64,000 nt of DNA from Ostreiculturibacter nitratireducens (GTDB lineage: Bacteria > Pseudomonadota > Alphaproteobacteria > Rhodobacterales > Rhodobacteraceae). Below are positions 15,572 through 25,274 of this stretch, piece by piece. How positions within the stretch are numbered: position 1 is the first letter of the stretch; each line of letters opens with the position of its first letter. The notes under the pieces were generated by a model. The model was given only the letters and a program-made list of their open reading frames with translations. It was not told where the DNA came from and did not search any database. Made by a program: the position numbers and the translations under genes. The stretch spans positions 868,001 to 932,000 of the forward strand of contig NZ_JAVQHL010000002.1 in NCBI RefSeq assembly GCF_032670585.1, written 5' to 3'.

Positions 15572-18292
15572 TCAGGCCCTTGCCCTCTCTGCCCCTTCGG
15601 CGATCGCTTGGCGCAGTTTCTTCTCCAGCGCCTCCTGCCGCGATTTCGCGTGCAGTTTCAGGCCGAACATGTCCTTGACGTAGAACGTGTCCACGACCTG
15701 CGCCCCGAAGGTCGCGATCACGGCCGAGGCGATGTAGATGTTGTTGTTGGCGAGCGTCCGGGTGAGGTCGTAAAGCAGCGCCGGACGGTCACGGGTATCG
15801 ACCTCGATGATCGTGTAGATCTCCGAGCCCTCGTTGTCGAAGGTGATCGATGTAGGGAAGGTGAACTGTCGTTCCCGCTTCTTGATCTTGTCTCGGTCCT
15901 TGAGCGCCTCGCGGGCAACTACCTCGCCCTTCAGCGTCTTGCCGATCATCGAGCGCAGCTTCGGGATCCGGTCGGATTCGTAGGGGTGGCCGTCGGCGTC
16001 CTGGATCCAGAACACCGCGGTGGCGTAGCCGTCCTTCGAGGTATAGGTGCGCGCGTCCACGACGTTCGCGCCGACAAGCGCGAGGGCGCCGGCGAGGCGC
16101 GAGAAGATGCCCGGGTGGTCCGCCAGCGCGAAGCAGGCGCGCGTCGCGTCGCGGTCGAGGTCCGGCTTGATGTCGATGCGGATCTCGTCGTCGGGAAGGT
16201 CACGCAGGAGATGGGCGAAGACGACCTGCGTTTCGGTCGACAGACCCTGCCAGTAGGGCGCGTAGTGCCGCGCTGTCTCGCGGCGGAGATCCTTCGGGTC
16301 CCAGTCCGCGATGGCCTCGCGGAAGGCCCGCTTCGCCTCGTTCTCCCGCTTCTCCCGGTTGATGCTTTCGAGCCCCGCCTCGAGCGCCTCTGCCGTCTCC
16401 GTGTAGAGGCGGCGCAGCAGCATGGCCTTCCAGTTGTTCCATGTCCCAGGACCCACGCCGCGGATGTCGCAGACCGTGAGCACGGTCAGCAGGTCGAGCC
16501 GCTTTTTCGTCTTCACCGCCTTGGCGAAGTCCCTGAGCGTCCGCGGGTCGGACAGGTCCCGTTTCTGGGCCATGTCGGACATCAGCAGGTGGTAACGCAC
16601 CAGCCATTCGACGGTCTCGCATTCCTCGGCGGTCAGCCCGAGGCGCGGCGCCACCCGCCGCGCGATCTGCGAGCCCAGGACGGAATGATCCTCCGGTCGG
16701 CCCTTGCCGATGTCGTGCAGCAGAAGCGCGACGTAGATGACCTTGCGGTTCACGCCCTCTTCCAGGATGCGACTGGCGATGGGTAGTTCTTCCACCAGTT
16801 CGCCGCGCTCGATCTGGGCGAGGACGGAGATGCATTGGATGATGTGCTCGTCCACCGTGTAGTGGTGGTAGACGTTGAACTGCATCATCGCGACGACGGG
16901 CTCGAATTCCGGCAGGAATGCCGAAAGCACCCCGAGTTCGTTCATCCGGCGCAGCGCGCGTTCCGGGTTCCCGTGCTTCAGAAGCAGGTCGAGGAAGATC
17001 CGCACGGCCTCGCTGTTCTCGCGCATGTCGTCGTCGATGACGTCGAGGTTCGCAGCGATGAGCCGCATCACGTCGGGGTGGATGAGAAGGCCGGTCCGCA
17101 GGCCCTCTTCGAAGATCCGCAGGATGTTGAGCTTGTCCGTGAGGAACTCCGCCCCATTCTCGACCGTCAGGCGGTTCTGCTCGATCCGGTAGCCTGGCCG
17201 GACGCGGGAGCGGCGGCGCAGGATTCGCTGCAGCATCGTCTCGCGCATCAGGTGGCGCGCTTCGAGCGCGGTCAGGAAGATGCGGGTGAGTTCCCCGACG
17301 TGCGTCGCATGCCGGAAATAGTCCTGCATGAAATGCTCGACCGCGCGGCGACCGCCCTTGTCGACGTAGCCCATCCGCGCCGCCACCTCGACCTGCATGT
17401 CGAAGGTCAGCTGATCCATTGGGCGCCCGGTGATCAGGTGCAGATGGCAGCGCACCGCCCAGAGGAAATCCTCTGCCTGGTGGAAGCTCTGATGTTCCTC
17501 CTGCGTGAAGACGCCGATGCCCACGAGTTCGGCGGCGCGCTTCACGCCGTGGATGTATTTCGCGATCCAGTAGAGCGTCTGGAGGTCCCGAAGGCCGCCC
17601 TTGCCCTCCTTGACGTTGGGTTCGAGGACGTAGCGCTGTCCGCCTTGGCGCTTGTGCCGTTCGGCCCGCTCCGAGAGCTTCGCTTCGATGAATTCCGGGC
17701 CGGTGCCCTTGAAAAGCTCGGAACGGAGGCGGCCGCGCAACTCGCTCGCAAGCTCCGCGTCCCCGGCGACGAAGCGGTGTTCCAGAAGCGCGGTGCGGAT
17801 CGTCATGTCCTCTCGGCCGAGCCTGAGGCAGTCGCCAACGGTCCGGCTCGAATGCCCGACCTTCAGCTTCAGGTCCCACAGGATGTAGAGCATCGATTCG
17901 ATGACGCTCTCGGCCCAGGGCGTGATCTTCCAGGGCGTGAGGAACAGCAGGTCCACGTCCGATTGTGGCGCCATCTCCGCCCGACCATAACCGCCGACGG
18001 CAAGAACGCTGAGTCGTTCCGCCTCCGTCGGCGTCGGCAGTGGGTGGAGATCGCTCGTGGCGACGGTGAACGCGCCGGTGACGACCTCGTCCGTCAGGGC
18101 GGCAATCGCCTCCACGGTTTCGCGGGCGCTTCGCGGGTGCTTCAGGAAAGCGACCTCGATACGGGCCAGACCCTCGCGGCGGTGGTCTGCCAGCACGCGG
18201 ACGGCGGCGGCGCGGACGTCCTTGGTATCGGACAGCCCTTCGAGAGCTGCCCGAAGCCGGCCATCCAATCCTTCGGTCAGCGGCAGGTCCAT
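15572..18292 (-). CDS. glnD: PII uridylyltransferase / uridylyl-removing enzyme GlnD
   Basis: Senses glutamine and uridylylates or deuridylylates PII proteins. Domains in the 906-residue protein are: nucleotidyltransferase with GGYGRAEMAPQSDVDLLF (100-117), GlnE-like linker helices, the HD hydrolase domain with LLHDIGKG in mid-protein, and two C-terminal ACT domains (DHPGIFSRLAGAL and TRDRPALLYDLTRTL). The ATG at 18292 is chosen because an extension to a TTG at 18343 would overlap the upstream lipoprotein gene; neither has a strong ribosome site. It sits 10 bases after that gene and one base before murJ. Confidence 0.95.
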   Translation of the reverse strand: MDLPLTEGLDGRLRAALEGLSDTKDVRAAAVRVLADHRREGLARIEVAFLKHPRSARETVEAIAALTDEVVTGAFTVATSDLHPLPTPTEAERLSVLAVGGYGRAEMAPQSDVDLLFLTPWKITPWAESVIESMLYILWDLKLKVGHSSRTVGDCLRLGREDMTIRTALLEHRFVAGDAELASELRGRLRSELFKGTGPEFIEAKLSERAERHKRQGGQRYVLEPNVKEGKGGLRDLQTLYWIAKYIHGVKRAAELVGIGVFTQEEHQSFHQAEDFLWAVRCHLHLITGRPMDQLTFDMQVEVAARMGYVDKGGRRAVEHFMQDYFRHATHVGELTRIFLTALEARHLMRETMLQRILRRRSRVRPGYRIEQNRLTVENGAEFLTDKLNILRIFEEGLRTGLLIHPDVMRLIAANLDVIDDDMRENSEAVRIFLDLLLKHGNPERALRRMNELGVLSAFLPEFEPVVAMMQFNVYHHYTVDEHIIQCISVLAQIERGELVEELPIASRILEEGVNRKVIYVALLLHDIGKGRPEDHSVLGSQIARRVAPRLGLTAEECETVEWLVRYHLLMSDMAQKRDLSDPRTLRDFAKAVKTKKRLDLLTVLTVCDIRGVGPGTWNNWKAMLLRRLYTETAEALEAGLESINREKRENEAKRAFREAIADWDPKDLRRETARHYAPYWQGLSTETQVVFAHLLRDLPDDEIRIDIKPDLDRDATRACFALADHPGIFSRLAGALALVGANVVDARTYTSKDGYATAVFWIQDADGHPYESDRIPKLRSMIGKTLKGEVVAREALKDRDKIKKRERQFTFPTSITFDNEGSEIYTIIEVDTRDRPALLYDLTRTLANNNIYIASAVIATFGAQVVDTFYVKDMFGLKLHAKSRQEALEKKLRQAIAEGAERARA

Positions 18293-18302
18293 CGCGGCGG
18301 GA

Positions 18303-19472
18303 TCAGAACCCGGCGCCGCCAAAGTTTCTCGGGGCGGGGTCAATCACGAACACCTGGTTGTTGCGGATCTGCGCGACGGCAAGGCCACGCTCATTCGTGC
18401 CGTCGGGCAGGAGGCGGAACACGCCGTTGACGCCCACGAAGCCGGAGCCTTGCGTCAGCGCGGACCGTGTCAGGGCGTCCGGCTTCCCGGCCTTGACCAG
18501 CGCGCCGATCGCCGCGATGCCGTCATATGCGAGGCCGGCGATCGGGTGCGGCGGCTCGCCATATGTGGCCTGGAACCGGGTCTGGAACTGGCCGTTGAGC
18601 CCGGGATCGGGCAGCGCGAACCAACCGCCCTGCACACCCGGCAGCGACAGCGTGGCCGGCGGAATGTCCCAGCGGGTCAGGCCGATATACTTCACGGAGT
18701 CGGGGTTCACCCCAGCCTCCGGAAGCATCTGCGCAAGGAGCGGCAGCGCACCGGCCGTGTCGGCCGTCAGGAAGAGGGCGTCGGCGCCGCTGCTCCGGAC
18801 CTGCGTGGCGATGTTCGGAACCGCCGACACCACGCCTTCTTGCGAGAACTGGTAGGCAACGGCGCCCGCAAGGCGCGCGGGTGAACGCGATACCGCGGTT
18901 TCGATCGCACGGCGGCCGACTTCGCCAGCCGTGGTGGCATCATGCACGACGAGGATGTTTCGCTTTCCCTGCCGCGCCGCGTAGGAAACCAGCCGATTGG
19001 CCGTATTCTCGAACGTCGGTCCCAGAACGAAGACGTTGCCCCCGGCGATGTCGGCGTTGTTCGAGAAGGACAGGACGTTGACGTTCCTGCTCGCGACCGC
19101 GATGCCGACGGCGTTCGCGGCTTCGGCGAAGACCGGGCCGAGGATGATCTTGGCGCCCTCGTCGACGGCCCTCACGGCCGTCTGCGCCGCCATGGCGGGG
19201 CTTGCACCCGTGTTGTAGACGCGCAGGTCGATCTGGACCCCGTCGAGATCCGAAATCGCCATCTCCGCCGCTTGCCGCAGCGCGCGGGCGATCACCTCGT
19301 CGCCGGAATTGCCCGAACCGCCGGGCAGGAGAAGCGCGACCGGAACCGGAGCGCGCGTGTTGATCGCGGGGCCGTTGTTCCCCGCCGGCACGCAGGCGGC
19401 GAGCCAGACAGCGGACAGCAGTACGAGAATCTTCGGCAGCGGGTTGCGGGCGAACTGCAAAACGGCAAACAT
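18303..19472 (-). CDS. LppC-family penicillin-binding-protein activator lipoprotein
   Basis: A 389-residue lipoprotein with a type II signal peptide and lipobox LAAC, followed by a type I periplasmic-binding-protein fold (PVALLLPGGSGNSGDEVIARAL through the C-terminus). Alphaproteobacterial members are annotated as penicillin-binding protein activators related to LpoA; ligand binding similar to ABC amino-acid receptors is also possible. No transporter genes are adjacent, which favours the cell-wall role. The ATG at 19472 places basic residues ahead of the hydrophobic signal. It is divergent from rsmI. Confidence 0.85.
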   Translation of the reverse strand: MFAVLQFARNPLPKILVLLSAVWLAACVPAGNNGPAINTRAPVPVALLLPGGSGNSGDEVIARALRQAAEMAISDLDGVQIDLRVYNTGASPAMAAQTAVRAVDEGAKIILGPVFAEAANAVGIAVASRNVNVLSFSNNADIAGGNVFVLGPTFENTANRLVSYAARQGKRNILVVHDATTAGEVGRRAIETAVSRSPARLAGAVAYQFSQEGVVSAVPNIATQVRSSGADALFLTADTAGALPLLAQMLPEAGVNPDSVKYIGLTRWDIPPATLSLPGVQGGWFALPDPGLNGQFQTRFQATYGEPPHPIAGLAYDGIAAIGALVKAGKPDALTRSALTQGSGFVGVNGVFRLLPDGTNERGLAVAQIRNNQVFVIDPAPRNFGGAGF

Positions 19473-19572
19473 CCGGGTATCCTCTTCCCTGGCTACGGGC
19501 GGCGGGCGCACGGCGGCAAATCGTCAGCGACCCTAAGCGCTTCGCGGTCGTAAGTAAACTTGGCAGACACGC

Positions 19573-20454
19573 ATGAACAGCACGATCGGCGAAGCGAAGC
19601 CCATCGTTTCGGCCCTGGCCCCAGGCCTTTATTTCGTGGCGACGCCGATCGGCGCGGCACGCGACATCACCCTTCGCGCGCTGGACATCCTCGCCTCGGC
19701 GGACGTCCTTGCCGCCGAGGACACGCGAAGCCTGCGGCACCTCATGGACATCCACGGGATCGCGCTCGGGGACCGGCCTCTCATCGCCTACCACGACCAC
19801 AACGGCGAAGCGGTGCGGCCACGGCTCCTGCGGCTGCTGGCGGAGGGCAAGTCGCTCGCCTACGCGTCGGAGGCGGGAACGCCCCTTGTCGCGGACCCTG
19901 GCTATCAACTGGGCCGTGCCGCCATCGAGGAAGGACACAAGGTCATCGCCGCCCCCGGCCCATCGGCCGCGCTGGCAGCCCTCACCGTGTCAGGCCTTCC
20001 TTCCGACCGTTTCCTTTTCGCCGGTTTCCCGCCCCCCGCGGCGGGTGCCCGCGCAAGGTGGCTGGCGGAAATCGGCGAGGTTCCCGCGACGCTCATTCTC
20101 TACGAGAGCCCCAAACGCGTTAGCAGTTTGTTGACGGATCTCGCGGCAAGTCTGGGGGGCGACCGTCAGGCCGCCGTCTGCCGCGAATTGACGAAACGAT
20201 TCGAGGAGGTCACCCGCGCGACGCTGGACGAACTCGCGGCGGCTTTCGCCGACCGCGCGGTCAAGGGCGAGATCGTGGTACTCGTGGACCGGGCGCGCGG
20301 CCGGAAGGCCGACGCCGAAAGTGTGGAGGAAGCTCTGAGGAAGGCGCTGAAATCGATGTCGGTGAAGGATGCCGCGTCCGAAGTGGCCGCAGCCCTGGGC
20401 CTGCCAAGGCGCGAGGTCTACCAGACAGCTCTCAAGCTCTCGGCCGAGGAATGA
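19573..20454 (+). CDS. rsmI: 16S rRNA (cytidine1402-2'-O)-methyltransferase RsmI
   Basis: Tetrapyrrole-methylase-fold enzyme that methylates the ribose of C1402 in the ribosomal decoding centre using SAM. The 293-residue protein shows GLYFVATPIGAARDITLRAL at the N-terminus, AEDTRSLRHLM, YASEAGTPLVADPG and APGPSA, all RsmI hallmarks. Its stop overlaps the yraN start (ATGA). The neighbouring divergent LppC-like lipoprotein gene and downstream yraN form a gene order also seen in gammaproteobacteria (rsmI, lpoA, yraN), which supports the calls. Confidence 0.95.
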   Translation: MNSTIGEAKPIVSALAPGLYFVATPIGAARDITLRALDILASADVLAAEDTRSLRHLMDIHGIALGDRPLIAYHDHNGEAVRPRLLRLLAEGKSLAYASEAGTPLVADPGYQLGRAAIEEGHKVIAAPGPSAALAALTVSGLPSDRFLFAGFPPPAAGARARWLAEIGEVPATLILYESPKRVSSLLTDLAASLGGDRQAAVCRELTKRFEEVTRATLDELAAAFADRAVKGEIVVLVDRARGRKADAESVEEALRKALKSMSVKDAASEVAAALGLPRREVYQTALKLSAEE

Positions 20455-20807
20455 CAGGCGAAGTCGGTTATCGCGCCGGCCTCGCCGCGGAAGACCAGGT
20501 CGCCGCGCGATACGAACGCATTGGGTGCGCAATAGCGGCCCGACGCTGGCGCGGCTCGGGCGGAGAAATCGACATCGTGGTGAGGGATGGCGATTCGATA
20601 GTCTTCGTCGAGGTGAAGAAGAGCCGCACCTTCGCAGGGGCCGCCGAGCGGCTTTCGCGCAGGCAGATGGAACGCATCTGCGCCACCGCCAGCGAGTTCA
20701 TCGCGAGGGAGCCGCGCGGGCAGGCGACCGAGGTGCGCTTCGACGTGGCGCTGGTCGATGCGGCCGGAAGGATCGACATCGTCGAGAACGCCTTCGGCCA
20801 GTTCTGA
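20451..20807 (+). CDS. yraN: UPF0102 / YraN family nuclease-like protein
   Basis: A 118-residue protein with the Holliday-junction-resolvase-like fold signature: AARRWRGSGGEIDIVVRDGDSIVFVEVKKS, containing the E-I-D and E-V-K residues of the PD-(D/E)xK active site. The function is not firmly established in the family; a DNA-processing role is usually suggested. It overlaps rsmI by four bases and is followed 61 bases later by gshB. Confidence 0.92.
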   Translation: MTGEVGYRAGLAAEDQVAARYERIGCAIAARRWRGSGGEIDIVVRDGDSIVFVEVKKSRTFAGAAERLSRRQMERICATASEFIAREPRGQATEVRFDVALVDAAGRIDIVENAFGQF

Positions 20808-20868
20808 ACGCCGCGCCGATTGCATCCGCCGCGCCCCTGCGCCATCAAGGCGAAAACAGGGGGCATGC

Positions 20869-21819
20869 ATGGGCCTGAAAGTCGCTTTCCAGATGGACCC
20901 GATCGGCGCGATCAACATCGACGCCGACAGCACCTTCCGCATTGCGCTCGAGGCGCAGGCGCGGGGGCACGAACTCTTCTTCTACACGCCGGACCAGCTT
21001 TTCTTCCGCGAGGGCCGGGTGCTCGCTCGTGGCAAGCCGCTGACGGTCCGCCGCGAGTACGGCAATCACTTCACGCTCGGCGAAGAAGCCGAGGTCGACC
21101 TCGCGGAGTGGGACGTCGTCTGGCTGCGGCAGGACCCGCCCTTCGACATGGGCTACATCACGACGACGCACCTGCTGGAGCGCATCCACCCGAAGACGCT
21201 TGTCGTCAACGACCCGTTCTGGGTCCGGAACTACCCCGAGAAACTTCTCGTCCTGAATTTCCCCGACCTGACCCCGCCGACGCTCATCGCGAGGGATCTC
21301 CTGACGATCCGGGCCTTCAAGGCCCTTCACGGCGACATCATCCTGAAGCCTCTCTACGGGAACGGCGGCGCGGGCGTGTTCCGCCTCGATCCCTCGGACC
21401 GCAACCTCGCTTCTCTCCACGAACTCTTCACCGGCATGAGCCGTGAGCCGCTGATCGCGCAGAAATTCATTCCCGCGGTCGAAAAGGGCGACAAGCGCAT
21501 CATCCTCGTCAACGGCGAGCCGGTCGGCGCGATCAACCGGGTGCCGGCCATCGGGGAAACGCGGTCGAACCTTCACGTCGGAGGGCGACCCGAGAAGATC
21601 GGCCTCACCGACCGTGACCAAGAAATCTGCGCCCGTATCGGCCCGCTGCTGCGGGAAAAGGGCCAGATCTTCGTCGGCATCGACGTGATCGGCGACTGGC
21701 TGACCGAGATCAACGTGACCTCGCCCACGGGCATCCAGGAACTCGAACGCTTCGATGGCGTCAATGCCGCCGGAAAGATCTGGGAAGTGATCGAAGCCAA
21801 GCGGGCGGGTGAGGGGTGA
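20869..21819 (+). CDS. gshB: Glutathione synthetase
   Basis: ATP-grasp ligase joining gamma-glutamylcysteine and glycine. The 316-residue protein starts MGLKVAFQMDPIGAINIDAD, the typical GshB N-terminus, and has the glycine-rich loop KPLYGNGGAGVFRL and the C-terminal metal/ATP residues in DVIGDWLTEINVTSPTG. The ATG at 20869 is preferred over an in-frame extension that would overlap yraN. The stop overlaps the GTG start of the following hydrolase (GTGA). Confidence 0.96.
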   Translation: MGLKVAFQMDPIGAINIDADSTFRIALEAQARGHELFFYTPDQLFFREGRVLARGKPLTVRREYGNHFTLGEEAEVDLAEWDVVWLRQDPPFDMGYITTTHLLERIHPKTLVVNDPFWVRNYPEKLLVLNFPDLTPPTLIARDLLTIRAFKALHGDIILKPLYGNGGAGVFRLDPSDRNLASLHELFTGMSREPLIAQKFIPAVEKGDKRIILVNGEPVGAINRVPAIGETRSNLHVGGRPEKIGLTDRDQEICARIGPLLREKGQIFVGIDVIGDWLTEINVTSPTGIQELERFDGVNAAGKIWEVIEAKRAGEG

Positions 21820-22721
21820 GCCTGCGCGCGGCGGCAACGACCATTGCCCTTCGGAGGTTGGCGAAGCCGCTCCTCGCCCGAATTCAGGATCCGGGCTTTG
21901 CGCGTTCGAGCTTCGAACTGGCTGCCCGATTCATCTTCCGCCCCGCGCCGAATGCGCTCTACCTTCCCGCGCCGCCGGGAGCGAACGCGGGGCTCTGGAT
22001 TTCTTCCGGTCGGGTCGCGCCGCGCCGGGTCATCCTCTATCTGCACGGCGGCGCCTACATCGCGGGAAGCCCGCGCACCCATCGCGAAATGATCGCGAGG
22101 ATATCCCGCCGCTCGGGGTTGCGCGTCTTCGCGCCCGATTACCCGCTCGTGCCGGAAGCCGTCGCGCCGGCGGCTTTCGACGCGGCCCTGTCTGCCTGGC
22201 GGGGACTGGTCGCGATCGGCTACCGTCCGAGCGACATCGTGCTGGGTGGTGACAGCGCGGGCGGAGGACTTGCGCTCGCGCTCCTCGGTCGGCTCTGTGC
22301 GGAGGGCACGCCGCCCGCCGGGCTCTTCGCGTTTTCGCCCTGGACCGACCTCACGCTGTCCGGCCGTTCCCTTCAGGCGAACGCCGCCAAGGACCCACTA
22401 CTGCCGGCGGCGCGCGTCGCGGAGATCCGCGATATGGTCATCGGCTCTCTCGCGCCCGAGGACCCGCGCATATCCCCCGTGTTCGCGCGGTTCCCCGGCT
22501 GCCCCCCGGTCTTCCTCCAGGCATCGGAGTCCGAGATCCTCCGCGACGACACGCTTCGGATGGCGGAGCGCCTGAAGGCGGAGGGCGCGCGCGTGACGGT
22601 CGATCTCTGGCCTCCCTTGCCGCATGTGTGGCCGATCCTGTACGGCCACATTCCCGAGGCCGCCCCGGCGCTCGACCGGATCGCGGCGTTCCTGCGCGGT
22701 CTCACGCCTCTCGCGCGGTGA
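21816..22721 (+). CDS. Alpha/beta hydrolase of the hormone-sensitive-lipase family
   Basis: A 301-residue esterase-like enzyme with the HSL oxyanion motif HGGAY (77-81), nucleophile Ser147 in GGDSAGGG, and His270 in LPHVW. The position of the family's catalytic Asp carries Glu240 in SESEILRDD, a conservative change. Substrate unknown; short-chain esters are typical. It starts at a GTG overlapping the gshB stop, so it is co-translated with glutathione synthetase, and ends with a 20-base convergent overlap with comM. Confidence 0.88.
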   Translation: MSLRAAATTIALRRLAKPLLARIQDPGFARSSFELAARFIFRPAPNALYLPAPPGANAGLWISSGRVAPRRVILYLHGGAYIAGSPRTHREMIARISRRSGLRVFAPDYPLVPEAVAPAAFDAALSAWRGLVAIGYRPSDIVLGGDSAGGGLALALLGRLCAEGTPPAGLFAFSPWTDLTLSGRSLQANAAKDPLLPAARVAEIRDMVIGSLAPEDPRISPVFARFPGCPPVFLQASESEILRDDTLRMAERLKAEGARVTVDLWPPLPHVWPILYGHIPEAAPALDRIAAFLRGLTPLAR

Positions 22722-24216
22722 CGAGGCGATAGCTGACCGCTTCCGCGACGTGGGGCTTCCGGACACTTTCCGACCCGGCCAGGTCAGCGATCGTCCGCGC
22801 GACCCGCAGCACCCGGTGATACCCCCGCGCCGACAGGCCGAACCGTTCCGCCACCCGGATCAGGAGTTCGCGGCCCTCGGGGTCGGGCGTCGCGATCTGC
22901 TCCAGCGCCGCGCCCTCGGCATCGGCGTTGACGCGCGCCGTGGGGTGGTCGCGGTAGCGGGCCGCCTGTACCGCGCGCGCCGCCGCGACACGCGCCGCGA
23001 CCGTTGCCGAGGCATCGCCGGATTCGGGCAGATCGAGGTCGGTGTAGGCGACCGGCGGCACCTCCACCCGCAGGTCGAACCGGTCCATCAAGGGGCCCGA
23101 GATGCGGCCGAGGTAATCCTCCCCGCAGTTGGGCACCCGCGCGCAGGCCCTCGCGGGATCGGTCAGGTATCCGCATTTGCAGGGGTTCGCCGCCGCCACC
23201 AGCAGGAACCGGCAAGGGTAGCGCACATGGGCGTTGGCGCGTGCAACGACGACCTCTCCGGTTTCGATCGGCTGGCGCAGCGTCTCCAGCACGGCGCGCG
23301 GGAATTCCGGGAATTCGTCCATGAACAGTACGCCGTTGTGGGCGAGGCTGATCTCCCCCGGCTTCGCGCCGCGCCCGCCCCCGACGATCGCGGCCATCGA
23401 GGCGGTGTGGTGAGGTTCCCGGAACGGCCGGCTGCGCGAGATGCCGCCTTCGTCAAGAAGTCCCGAGAGTGAATGGATCATCGAGGTTTCCAGCGCCTCG
23501 ACCGCCGACAGGGGCGGCAGGATCCCCGGCATCCGGGCGGCGAGCATGGACTTGCCGGACCCCGGTGTGCCGACCATCAGGAAATGGTGTCGGCCGGCGG
23601 CCGCGATCTCGAGCGCCCGCTTCGCGCGTTCCTGGCCCTTGACGTCGCGCAGGTCGCGCGACTGTGGGTCACGTGTCACCTCTCCGGGCAGGGCCGGGGA
23701 GAGCGGCGACTGGCCCGTGTAATGCCGGATCACATCCGCGAGCGTCGCCGCGGCGAAAACCGGCGTCGCGCCGACCCAGGCCGCCTCTGCCCCGCAGGCT
23801 GCCGGACACAGAAGCTGACGCTCCTCCTCCGCCGCCGCCATGGCGGCGGGAAGGGCACCGATCACCGGAACAAGGCGACCGTCGAGCGACAGCTCCCCCA
23901 ATGCGACGGTTGCCTCCACGTCCTCGCGCGGCACGATGTCGAGCGCCGCGAGGAGGGCGAGCGCAACCGGCAGATCGAAGTGCGACCCCTCTTTCGGCAG
24001 GTCGGCCGGGGACAGGTTCACCGTGATCCGCTTCGACGGCAGCGCGATCGCCATCGCCGTCAGGGCAGAGCGCACGCGTTCCTTCGCTTCGCTGACGGCC
24101 TTGTCCGGCAGCCCCACGATGGTGAAGGCCGGGAGTCCGGCCGTCACCGCGCACTGCACCTCGACGATCCGCGCCTCAACGCCTTCGAAGGCCACGGTAT
24201 AGGCCCGCGCCACCAT
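22702..24216 (-). CDS. comM: YifB/ComM family Mg-chelatase-like AAA ATPase
   Basis: A 504-residue protein with an N-terminal Lon-protease-like ChlI domain (AFTIVGLPDKAVSEAKERVRS), a central AAA+ module (Walker A VGTPGSGKSMLA, Walker B GVLFMDEFPEF) and a C-terminal Mg-chelatase domain (GLSARGYHRVLRVARTIADL) with a Cys cluster CKCGY/CARVPNC. ComM promotes branch migration of heterologous DNA during natural transformation in Vibrio; in non-competent bacteria a general recombination role is assumed. Monocistronic-looking, convergent with the hydrolase gene. Confidence 0.93.
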   Translation of the reverse strand: MVARAYTVAFEGVEARIVEVQCAVTAGLPAFTIVGLPDKAVSEAKERVRSALTAMAIALPSKRITVNLSPADLPKEGSHFDLPVALALLAALDIVPREDVEATVALGELSLDGRLVPVIGALPAAMAAAEEERQLLCPAACGAEAAWVGATPVFAAATLADVIRHYTGQSPLSPALPGEVTRDPQSRDLRDVKGQERAKRALEIAAAGRHHFLMVGTPGSGKSMLAARMPGILPPLSAVEALETSMIHSLSGLLDEGGISRSRPFREPHHTASMAAIVGGGRGAKPGEISLAHNGVLFMDEFPEFPRAVLETLRQPIETGEVVVARANAHVRYPCRFLLVAAANPCKCGYLTDPARACARVPNCGEDYLGRISGPLMDRFDLRVEVPPVAYTDLDLPESGDASATVAARVAAARAVQAARYRDHPTARVNADAEGAALEQIATPDPEGRELLIRVAERFGLSARGYHRVLRVARTIADLAGSESVRKPHVAEAVSYRLVTAREA

Positions 24217-24261
24217 CCAAGTCTCCCGTTCACCTTGGTTAACGGGTAACGGGCCAATGGT

Positions 24262-25128
24262 TTAGGAACGGTAAATTACCATGAACTGAGGCCAGGCCTC
24301 CGGGTCGGCCAGCGTCTTGTCGCGGCAGAAGGCGTTGCAGAACCCAAAGACCCGGCCACCGGCCTCGAGAAAATGCGTGACGGGCTTGCCGGAATAGGGA
24401 CATTCCGCGTTGACGGACGGGCCGTCGCACGCCCGCGCTGCCATCGCTTCAGGACCGGGCCAGGGACGCTCGGGGTAGGGTTTGCGGTAGAAGGATTGCT
24501 CGAAATGCTCCGCCCAGCCCATGGCCCGCCAGCGCCGGAAGGCCGGATCGGCCAGATGTGCGGAGACATAGGCCGCCGCCTGTGCTTCGACGGGAAGGTT
24601 GTATCCCGCGATCCGGGCCGCCACAGGGGCGAAGAAGGCGTCCGCCGCCGTGTACCGGCCGAAGAGCCACGGGCCGTCCGCCCCGTGCCGCGCGCGGGCA
24701 TGGGTCCACAGCGCCTCAATCCGAGCGACATCGGCCAGGACCTCCGGCCGGGGCGCACTTTCCGAATAGCTTTTGGCCAGGTTCATCGCGCAGTCGTTCC
24801 GAAGGTTCGTGAATCCCGCATGCATCTCGGAGCAAAGCCACCGCGCCGAAGCCCGCGCCTCCGCGTCTTCCGGCCAGAGCCCCGCCTCCGGGTGACGCTC
24901 CGCCAGCGTCTCGGCGATGGCGAGCGTCTCGGCCACCACGTAACCCTCGGGCACACGCATGGCCGGCACCATCCGCGCCGGAGCGAACTCTGCCATCAGT
25001 CGCGAAAAGTCAGGCGAATAAAGCCTTCCTGTGCGCACCCGCACAGGGATCCCGAACTTGACGAACAGAAGCCAGCCACGCAGCGACCAACTGGAATAGG
25101 TGCGGTCGCCGATCGCGAGGTCATACAT
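24262..25128 (-). CDS. Glutathione S-transferase family protein with C-terminal YHS/TRASH-like Cys module
   Basis: A 288-residue protein. Residues 1-75 form a thioredoxin-fold GST N-domain (Ser12-Ser13 near the glutathione site; SPDFSRLMAEFAPARMVPAM), and about 90-215 the helical C-domain. The last 50 residues add a module with Cys243 (ECPYSGKPV), then FGFCNAFCRDK (Cys264, Cys268). The spacing resembles YHS/TRASH metal-binding domains, which normal GSTs lack. Substrate unknown. ATG at 25128; the upstream frame extension lacks coding character. Divergent from rpoH, 231 bases between starts. Confidence 0.85.
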   Translation of the reverse strand: MYDLAIGDRTYSSWSLRGWLLFVKFGIPVRVRTGRLYSPDFSRLMAEFAPARMVPAMRVPEGYVVAETLAIAETLAERHPEAGLWPEDAEARASARWLCSEMHAGFTNLRNDCAMNLAKSYSESAPRPEVLADVARIEALWTHARARHGADGPWLFGRYTAADAFFAPVAARIAGYNLPVEAQAAAYVSAHLADPAFRRWRAMGWAEHFEQSFYRKPYPERPWPGPEAMAARACDGPSVNAECPYSGKPVTHFLEAGGRVFGFCNAFCRDKTLADPEAWPQFMVIYRS

Positions 25129-25274
25129 GGGCGCAACTCCTTGAGGTTTCGCAAGAAAACTTAGCCGCGCAACAACTGTTGCGCACATGATGTTTCGTTC
25201 GGCGATACATCACCGAAAGCGATGATGCCGCGCGTCCGGCGGTCGGAAGCCTTGGAAGAAAATGAACTTTTCCG

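Noticed and set aside
18293..18343. TTG start for glnD at 18343
   Set aside because: It would overlap the upstream lipoprotein gene by 41 bases and has no ribosome site; the ATG at 18292 is simpler, although not certain.
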